From: Sphingomonas bacterium
GTDB lineage: Bacteria; Pseudomonadota; Alphaproteobacteria; Sphingomonadales; Sphingomonadaceae
NCBI RefSeq assembly: GCF_028292945.1
Contig: NZ_JAQGLJ010000045.1
Location: forward strand, 1-64,000
Length of the DNA: 64,000 nt
Direction of reading: 5' to 3'
The notes under the pieces are model-generated. The model was not told the origin of the DNA. It ran no database searches and worked only from the letters and a program-made list of their open reading frames with translations. Positions 58,030 through 64,000 of the stretch are shown in pieces (within the stretch, counting starts at the first letter, position 1; the number at the start of each line of letters is the position of its first letter). Made by a program: the position numbers and the translations under genes.

Positions 58030-58800
58030 CTAGCGCAGCCGCTTGACCCAGGCGCGCCCGCCCTCGCGCTTCTCGATCTGGAAGTTGGGCACTGCCGCGA
58101 TCAGGTCGCTCAGGCGCTGGTAGCCATAGTTGCGCACGTCGAAGCTGGAGCGGTTGGCGGCGAGCTGGCCCATTGCGGACAGGCTGACAAAGCCGCGCTC
58201 GTCGCGCTTGGTGGCGTCGTAGGCGTCGATCAGCAGCTTGAGCAGCTCGGCGTCGACGGGGGCCTTCTTTGCAGATCGGGTGCCGCTGATCGGCGGGGGC
58301 AGGGCCTCGTCGATCGGCACGTCGACGTTCACCACCGGCGCTGCCGGGGCGGCCTCTCCGTCCAGCTTGTCGACATCGAAGAAGCGCGTGCATGCCGTCC
58401 GGAACCCCTCGGGCGTGGTGCCGCGCCCGAAGCCGTACACGGGCAGCCCGTCCTGCTTGATCCGCGTCGCCAGCGGCATGAAGTCCGAATCGGACGACAT
58501 GATCCCGAATCCCTCGACACGGCCCCGGAACAGCAGGTCCATCGCGTCGATCGTCATCTTCATGTCGGTGGCGTTCTTGCCCTTCGTCAGGTCGAACTGC
58601 TGCTGCGGCTCAAGCCCATGCTTGATCGACATGTCCTGCCAGCCCTTCAACCCCGGCTTCGACCAGTTGCCGTAGACGCGGCGCACGTTGATCGTGCCGA
58701 GCTCGGCCAGCACCGTCAGCACGGGGTCGAGCGCATGCCAGGAGGCGTTGTCCGCGTCGATCAGCAGCGCGATGTTGCGGGTGGGGGTGTCGTCGGTCAT
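58030..58800 (-). CDS. NYN-domain (LabA/DUF88-like) protein with C-terminal OST-HTH-like domain
   Basis: NIALLIDADNASWHALDPVLTVLAELGTINVRRVYGNW..ATDMKMTIDAMDLLFRGRVEGFGIMSSDSDFMPLATRIKQDGLPVYGFGRGTTPEGFRTACTRF. Confidence 0.9.
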   Translation of the reverse strand: MTDDTPTRNIALLIDADNASWHALDPVLTVLAELGTINVRRVYGNWSKPGLKGWQDMSIKHGLEPQQQFDLTKGKNATDMKMTIDAMDLLFRGRVEGFGIMSSDSDFMPLATRIKQDGLPVYGFGRGTTPEGFRTACTRFFDVDKLDGEAAPAAPVVNVDVPIDEALPPPISGTRSAKKAPVDAELLKLLIDAYDATKRDERGFVSLSAMGQLAANRSSFDVRNYGYQRLSDLIAAVPNFQIEKREGGRAWVKRLR

Positions 58801-58838
58801 CGCGCTGCTCTCGCAGCAGCGGATGGCCGACGTCAACG

Positions 58839-59075
58839 TCAGCGATCGCTGTCGTACGCCTGATCGTTGGCGATATCGTCCGCCTTTTGCGGGCGGGTGG
58901 TGGAGCCGCTGTCGCCCAGCCCCTGCTTGAGGTCGTCCTGCGAGCCGATGTCGGTCTGCAGATGTCCGCCGGCCGAGCCGACGACGGCGCCTGCCTCGCT
59001 GCCGGCGACGGCGCCGTCGATCAGCTCGTGATCGTCATGGTCGCGAGCGGTGGTGGTGCGCGGATTCTCGGTCAA
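58839..59075 (-). CDS. Small acidic protein (78 aa), putative general-stress-regulated
   Basis: MTENPRTTTARDHDDHELIDGAVAGSEAGAVVGSAGGHLQTDIGSQDDLKQGLGDSGSTTRPQKADDIANDQAYDSDR; TTG start with AAGGAGA SD. Confidence 0.65.
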   Translation of the reverse strand: MTENPRTTTARDHDDHELIDGAVAGSEAGAVVGSAGGHLQTDIGSQDDLKQGLGDSGSTTRPQKADDIANDQAYDSDR

Positions 59076-59098
59076 TGCAGCTCTCCTTCGCAGACCAG

Positions 59099-59123
59099 AA
59101 CGGACGGGGCGGGACCACGTTCC
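59099..59123 (-). promoter_or_regulatory. EcfG-type general stress response promoter
   Basis: Minus strand GGAAC-N16-CGTT, exact consensus, 24 nt from the TTG start of the 78-aa ORF. Confidence 0.65.
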
Positions 59124-59620
59124 TAGCCTGGGTACTCGATCTCGATCACCTCATACTCGCGCTCGCCGGAAGGCAAGGTCACGCGCCGCAGATCACCCAC
59201 CGCCGCGCCCCGCAGCGCGCGGGCGAGCGGCGCGCTCCAGCCGATGCTGTTGCCCTCGGCTTCGTCGTCCCCGACGATGGTGAGCCGCCGCCAGGCATCG
59301 TCGCTGTCGTCGTCGGTCGGGATGATAAGAACCGTCGCGCCGAAATACACCCGGTCGCGGTCCGGCTGTTGCGCTGGATCGACGACCTTGGCCGCCTTCA
59401 TCCGTCTGGACAGCCAGCCCAGCCGCCGATCGATCTCGCGCAGCCGTTTGCGCCCGTAGATATAGTCGCCGTTCTCCGACCGGTCGCCGTTGCCCGCGGC
59501 CCAGGCGATCGTCTCCACCAGCGCCGGGCGTTCGGTGGCGAAGAGCTGCTCGTACTCCGCGCGAAGGGCCCCGAAGCCGGCAGGCGTGATGTAGTTCGGC
59601 TTATCCACAGAGTATTGCAT
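59123..59620 (-). CDS. greB: Transcription elongation factor GreB-like
   Basis: YITPAGFGALRAEYEQLFATERPALVETIAWAAGNGDRSENGDYIYGRKRLREIDRRLGWLSRRMKAAKVVDP. Confidence 0.93.
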   Translation of the reverse strand: MQYSVDKPNYITPAGFGALRAEYEQLFATERPALVETIAWAAGNGDRSENGDYIYGRKRLREIDRRLGWLSRRMKAAKVVDPAQQPDRDRVYFGATVLIIPTDDDSDDAWRRLTIVGDDEAEGNSIGWSAPLARALRGAAVGDLRRVTLPSGEREYEVIEIEYPG

Positions 59621-59653
59621 CCATACCGACGTAAGCCGGGGTGGAGCGGACGA

Positions 59654-61609
59654 CTAGGAAGGCCGCCGCCCCAGATACCAGCTCAGGTGGTGCGGCCCCC
59701 GGCTCTTCGCCCGATCCGGCCGCGTCAGGTCGTAGACCACCGCATTCTCCAGCACGCGCTGCACGTAATTGCGCGTCTCCTGGATCGGGATCGCCTCGAT
59801 CCAGTCGACCATGTCGATCGCGCCGGTGCGCGGATCGCCGTTGAGGCGCAGCCACTTGTTCACGTTGCCCGGGCCGGCATTGTAGCCCGCCAGCGCCAGC
59901 GGATAACTGCCGTAATTGGCGAACACGCGGCGGAAATAGCCGGAGCCGAGCTTCATCGACAGATCGGGATTGGTCAGCAGCTCGCTGGGTTGATAGCTGA
60001 TCCCCATCTTGCCCGCCTGTTCGCGCGCAGTGCCCGGCATCAGCTGCAACAGCCCGCGCGCGCCGGCCGAGCTGATCGCGGAGCGATTGAACTGGCTTTC
60101 CTGACGACCGATCGCATGGATCATCGTCCAGTCGCCCTCATATCCCATCGGCACCGGCAGCGTCGGAAAGCCGATCGCTGCCAGCGACGGCAGCCGATTC
60201 GTAAGCGCGCTGCGGCCGATCATCACCGCCAGGTCGGGCCGCTGCAGCTCTCGCCCCAGATCGGCGGCGAGCAGGTGGTCGGACTCGCTCTTCGCATCGA
60301 GCGCGATCTGGCGGATGAAGGCGGTCTGATCATCATATTGCCCCAAATTGCCGAGCAGCCGTGCCGCGCGGACGATCTCGCGGCTGCCAAAGGCGGACTT
60401 GATCACCGGATCGACCATCCGCGCGCCGACCGGCGCCGGCGCCACCAGCGGGCGGTTCAGTCGCTCCAGCGCCAGCTGCCCGTAGAACTGCTCACGGTAT
60501 GCGGCCGTCGCCTCCCATAGCCGCTGCGCGTCGGCGGTCTGGCCCGCCCGCTCGGCCGCGCGTGCCGCCCAGTACAGCCCCTTGGAGCGGGTCGACGGCG
60601 TCAGCGTGCCATTAGCGTAACGCTCGAACAGCACCGCGGCATCGGCGGGCCGGTTCAGCCGCCGGAATGCGGCTTGGCCGGCGAGCCACGCGAGGCTGGT
60701 ATAATCGTCGCGCTCGCCATAGCTTCTGGTGGCGACGTCGGTGCCGGGCGGAAAGACATCGATCTGGCGCGCGATGTCATAGGCGGTCTGCCACTGCCCG
60801 TCCGCCGCCGCGCCGCGTGCTGCGGTCAGCAGCACCTCCATATATTCCTTCGGATCGCCGGGCAGCGCGCTCAGCCGCCGCGACTGCGCCAGCCATGTCC
60901 GGGCGCTCGGCCCGGCGCCATTGTTGCGCAGCCAGGTCGCACGGTCGGCGACGTAGCCGGCGTCGCCGCCGTACAGTGCCGATGTGCTCGCCGAGAGATA
61001 TGAAGCATCGGCAGCATTGGTGCGGAACGCCAGTCGCGCGGCGAACACCGGGCGGCGCTGGGGCGAGACATAGGCGAGGCCCGGCGCCGCCGCGCCCAGC
61101 TGACCCGCCCAGATCAGGGCATCCATCCGCGCCTCGTGATCCGCCGTCGTCAGCTGCGGTCCGAAGCTCGCCAGCACGTCGCGCTCGTCCGACGGCGCAA
61201 GCGAGCCGCCGCGCCACGCCGCGCGCGCCGCCCCCAGCGCCTCGCCAAGTTGGCCGGTCGCCAACAGGGCGCGGGCGTGGGCAACGCGGCCGCCATTGGT
61301 CTGCGGCGGAAAGACGCGGAACAACCGCGTGACGCTGGACGGCGACGCCGTGCCCGCCTTGGCCTCGGCGGCGCGCCGGATCGTCGCCTCGTTGGGCCAG
61401 CCGGGGTGCGCGAGCAGGAAGTCTGCATAGCTGTCGAACGGCAGCTGGCTGGTGTCGCTCACCACCCGCCATTGCGCCAGCGTCGCCGCGATCGACTGAT
61501 CGGGCGCGGTCGCACCCGGCAGCGGTTGCACGAACTGCGGTGCGCTGTAGGAGCTGATCGCGGCGAGTGCGGCGACCGCGAGAATGGTGAGCGAGGCGGG
61601 AGCAATCAT
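59654..61609 (-). CDS. Soluble lytic transglycosylase
   Basis: DWTMIHAIGRQESQFNRSAISSAGARGLLQLMPGTAREQAGKMG..LGSGYFRRVFANYGSYPLALAGYNAGPGNVNKWL. Confidence 0.93.
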   Translation of the reverse strand: MIAPASLTILAVAALAAISSYSAPQFVQPLPGATAPDQSIAATLAQWRVVSDTSQLPFDSYADFLLAHPGWPNEATIRRAAEAKAGTASPSSVTRLFRVFPPQTNGGRVAHARALLATGQLGEALGAARAAWRGGSLAPSDERDVLASFGPQLTTADHEARMDALIWAGQLGAAAPGLAYVSPQRRPVFAARLAFRTNAADASYLSASTSALYGGDAGYVADRATWLRNNGAGPSARTWLAQSRRLSALPGDPKEYMEVLLTAARGAAADGQWQTAYDIARQIDVFPPGTDVATRSYGERDDYTSLAWLAGQAAFRRLNRPADAAVLFERYANGTLTPSTRSKGLYWAARAAERAGQTADAQRLWEATAAYREQFYGQLALERLNRPLVAPAPVGARMVDPVIKSAFGSREIVRAARLLGNLGQYDDQTAFIRQIALDAKSESDHLLAADLGRELQRPDLAVMIGRSALTNRLPSLAAIGFPTLPVPMGYEGDWTMIHAIGRQESQFNRSAISSAGARGLLQLMPGTAREQAGKMGISYQPSELLTNPDLSMKLGSGYFRRVFANYGSYPLALAGYNAGPGNVNKWLRLNGDPRTGAIDMVDWIEAIPIQETRNYVQRVLENAVVYDLTRPDRAKSRGPHHLSWYLGRRPS

Positions 61610-61685
61610 GTGGACAGGATACCGGTCGCGCCAGTATCTGTCCTGAACGAAATGGCCGCGCTTGGCCAAATGAGGCCGCATCTCG

Positions 61686-62567
61686 ATGTTTTCCGGATCG
61701 ATTCCCGCGCTGGTCACGCCGTTCGATGACGGCGGCGGCTTCGCGGAGCAAGCGTTTCGCGACTTGATCGAATGGCAGATCGCGGAAGGTTCGTCGGCGC
61801 TGGTCGCCTGCGGCACCACCGGCGAAGCGGCGACACTGAACAAGGCCGAGCACTTCCACGTCGTGCGCGTCTGCGTCGAACAGGCGAGGGGCCGCGTCCC
61901 GGTGATCGCCGGCGCGGGTTCCAACGACACGCGCGTGGCGGTCGACAACCTGACTGCGGCGAAGGAAGCGGGCGCGGACGCGGCGCTGATGGTGCCGCCC
62001 TACTACAATCGCCCGAGCCAGGACGGGATCGCGCAGCATTTCGCCGCGTTGGCAGGGGCGACGGCGCTGCCGATCATCCTCTACAACGTTCCCGGCCGCA
62101 CGGTGACGGACATCCTGCCCGCGACGGTGATCCGTATCGTGCAGGAGAATCCGGCGGTCTTCATCGGCATCAAGGATGCGACCGGCGACCTCGCGCGCGT
62201 GTCGCAGCATCGTGCGGCGCTCGGAGCGGACTGGTGCCAGCTTTCCGGCAACGACGACCTGGCGTTGGCTTTCAACGTCATGGGCGGGCGCGGGTGCATT
62301 TCCGTCACCGCCAACGCCGCCCCCCGCCTTTGCGCCGAATTCCAGGCCGCCTGCGCCACGGGCGACATTGCGCGCGCACGCGAGCTGCACGACCGCCTGT
62401 TCCCGCTTCACCAGGCGATGTTCACCGACGCGTCGCCCGGCCCTGTCAAATATGCGCTTAGCCGGGTGCGGTCCGAGACGCCGCGCGGCCTGAGGCTGCC
62501 GATGACATGGCCCTCAGAGGCGGCGCAGGCTGCGGTGGACGACGCGCTGACGCATGCCGGCCTGTAG
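61686..62567 (+). CDS. dapA: 4-hydroxy-tetrahydrodipicolinate synthase
   Basis: MFSGSIPALVTPFDDGGG..ALVACGTTGEAATLNKAEH..ALMVPPYYNRPSQDGIAQHFAALAGATALPIILYNVPGRT..IGIKDATGDLARVSQH. Confidence 0.97.
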   Translation: MFSGSIPALVTPFDDGGGFAEQAFRDLIEWQIAEGSSALVACGTTGEAATLNKAEHFHVVRVCVEQARGRVPVIAGAGSNDTRVAVDNLTAAKEAGADAALMVPPYYNRPSQDGIAQHFAALAGATALPIILYNVPGRTVTDILPATVIRIVQENPAVFIGIKDATGDLARVSQHRAALGADWCQLSGNDDLALAFNVMGGRGCISVTANAAPRLCAEFQAACATGDIARARELHDRLFPLHQAMFTDASPGPVKYALSRVRSETPRGLRLPMTWPSEAAQAAVDDALTHAGL

Positions 62568-62801
62568 TGCTGATGGTGGTAGCATTGCTGTAGGCGATCG
62601 CCGGTCCCGCGCTGCCGTTGGCGCGCCGTTCTTCCATGACCCCCCTGTCCGCCAGTTACGTCAACCGATGACGGGGTCGTCTGCGCGCGTTCGCAGGACT
62701 TCCACCGCCTGAAGCCGCTGCCGCCCCCCGCGGACACGGCACCGCATGACCTTGAAACGGCAAGCTTCCGCTAAGCAGCCGACCCTCCTACATGCGTCCG
62801 C

Positions 62802-63284
62802 ATGGCCCGCCCCAAACCCCTCGTGTTCGACAAGCAGAAGATCGTCGCGGAGAACCGTCGTGCGCGGTTCGAATATTCGGTCGAGCAGGTGTTCGAGGCC
62901 GGCATCGCGCTGAAGGGTACGGAGGTCAAATCGCTGCGCTCCGGCCAGGGGTCGATCGCGGAATCCTATGCGGAGGTTCGCGGCGAGGAGGTGTGGCTGG
63001 TCAACGCCAACGTTCCCGAGTTCAGCCACGGCAACCGGTTCAACCACGAGGCCAAGCGCCCGCGCAAGCTGTTGCTGCACGAGCGCGAGGTCAACAAGCT
63101 GCATGGCGCGGTCGCGCGCGAGGGCATGACGCTGGTACCGCTGTCGGTCTATTTCAACGCCCGTGGCCGCGCGAAGGTTGAGCTGGCGCTCGCCAAGGGT
63201 CGCAAGGACCATGACAAGCGCGAACACATCAAGGAGCGCGAGTGGAAGAAGGAGGCCGGACGGCTGCTGCGCGACAAGGGATGA
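62802..63284 (+). CDS. smpB: SsrA-binding protein SmpB
   Basis: [77 protein letters not shown]. Confidence 0.97.
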   Translation: MARPKPLVFDKQKIVAENRRARFEYSVEQVFEAGIALKGTEVKSLRSGQGSIAESYAEVRGEEVWLVNANVPEFSHGNRFNHEAKRPRKLLLHEREVNKLHGAVAREGMTLVPLSVYFNARGRAKVELALAKGRKDHDKREHIKEREWKKEAGRLLRDKG

Positions 63285-64000
63285 GAATCGATCGACCATC
63301 GTCGACCGCCGCCGCGCCAGCTGCTCTTGACCAGCACCCGCACCTCGCCCGAAGCAGCGCCATGGCCACTGCCCCGATCCCGACGCCCCTGACGCCCACA
63401 CGCACCGCCGCGCTCGTTGCCGTTGCCGCCGGCCTGCTGGCCGCGTTGCTCGCCTTGTGGGCGATTGACAGCGCGGCGATCGCCGCCGGGTTCCTAGCTG
63501 CGGCGCTGATCATCGCCGGAGCCGCCGCAGCTTATCGTCTGCTCGCGCCTGCCGCGCCTGCCGCGCCTTCCGATACCGATTGGACCCTGGCGCGCAGTCT
63601 CGTCGCCGCGAGCGACGACGCGGTCGCGGTGACCGACCGCGCGGGCCGCCTGGTGTGCGCCAACGACGCATTTCAATCACTGTTCCGGGGTTTCCCCACG
63701 CCGCCGGGCCTGCCGCTCGACGATGCGGGCGTCGCCGCGCTTGGTGCCGCCGGGCGCGCGGCGTGGCGTGACGGGGAGGGCAGGGCCGACCGGCTCCAGC
63801 TCGACGACCAGCGTCTGTCCGCGTCGGTCAGCCGGGCTGGCGCGGACGCCGATCTGCTCGTCTGGCGCTTTGCCACCGCCGTCGAACAGGACCTTGCCGG
63901 CACGCTCGCCACCCTGCTCGCGGGGCCGACGGGCGCGCAGCTCGGGCGCAATGGCGTCATGGCGGCGCTGATCGAGGCGGATGGCCGCGTCCGCGCCGCA
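63281..64000 (+). CDS. Membrane sensor kinase N-terminus, CckA-like (runs off window)
   Basis: ATGA overlap with the smpB stop; two TM helices, then PAS-like [34 protein letters not shown]; open to the window end. Alternative ATG at 63362. Confidence 0.6.
   Translation, partial: MRIDRPSSTAAAPAALDQHPHLARSSAMATAPIPTPLTPTRTAALVAVAAGLLAALLALWAIDSAAIAAGFLAAALIIAGAAAAYRLLAPAAPAAPSDTDWTLARSLVAASDDAVAVTDRAGRLVCANDAFQSLFRGFPTPPGLPLDDAGVAALGAAGRAAWRDGEGRADRLQLDDQRLSASVSRAGADADLLVWRFATAVEQDLAGTLATLLAGPTGAQLGRNGVMAALIEADGRVRAA

Noticed and set aside
59601-59609. Perfect DnaA-box-like TTATCCACA
   Set aside because: Lies inside the greB start region as GTG GAT AAG codons; no cluster of boxes or AT-rich unwinding region nearby.

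Overview
The window is GC-rich alphaproteobacterial chromosome, most likely Sphingomonadaceae (inferred from gene content and repeat style). Housekeeping blocks (fabF-mltG, argC-zwf-pgl, secG-pyrG, lolC-lolD-GNAT-gpx-dnaE, ETF-QO, ettA, greB, dapA, smpB-cckA-like) flank a type VI secretion locus at about 29.5-46.7 kb: FHA/TagH, an unknown protein, VgrG, an OmpA-like protein, TssA, B, C, Hcp, TagJ, TssE, F, G, ClpV, plus an unrecognised ORF and a methyltransferase. TssJ/K/L/M and a stand-alone PAAR were not seen. Two tRNA genes lie at 53.06-53.28 kb. No rRNA, CRISPR array, integrase or transposase was recognised. Main leads: (1) a palindromic repeat carried in frame inside dnaE; (2) a 58-aa Gly-rich small ORF absent from the supplied track, preceded by an exact EcfG-type promoter whose region also forms a hairpin burying the Shine-Dalgarno in read-through RNA; (3) a recurrent G5-G6 tract just upstream of many T6SS start codons; (4) an unrecognised ORF directly after clpV; (5) a histidine-kinase-like protein with an apparently eroded ATPase domain; (6) a decayed Uma2-like pseudogene; (7) several stress-sigma promoter matches. 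All calls were made by eye with no database search.
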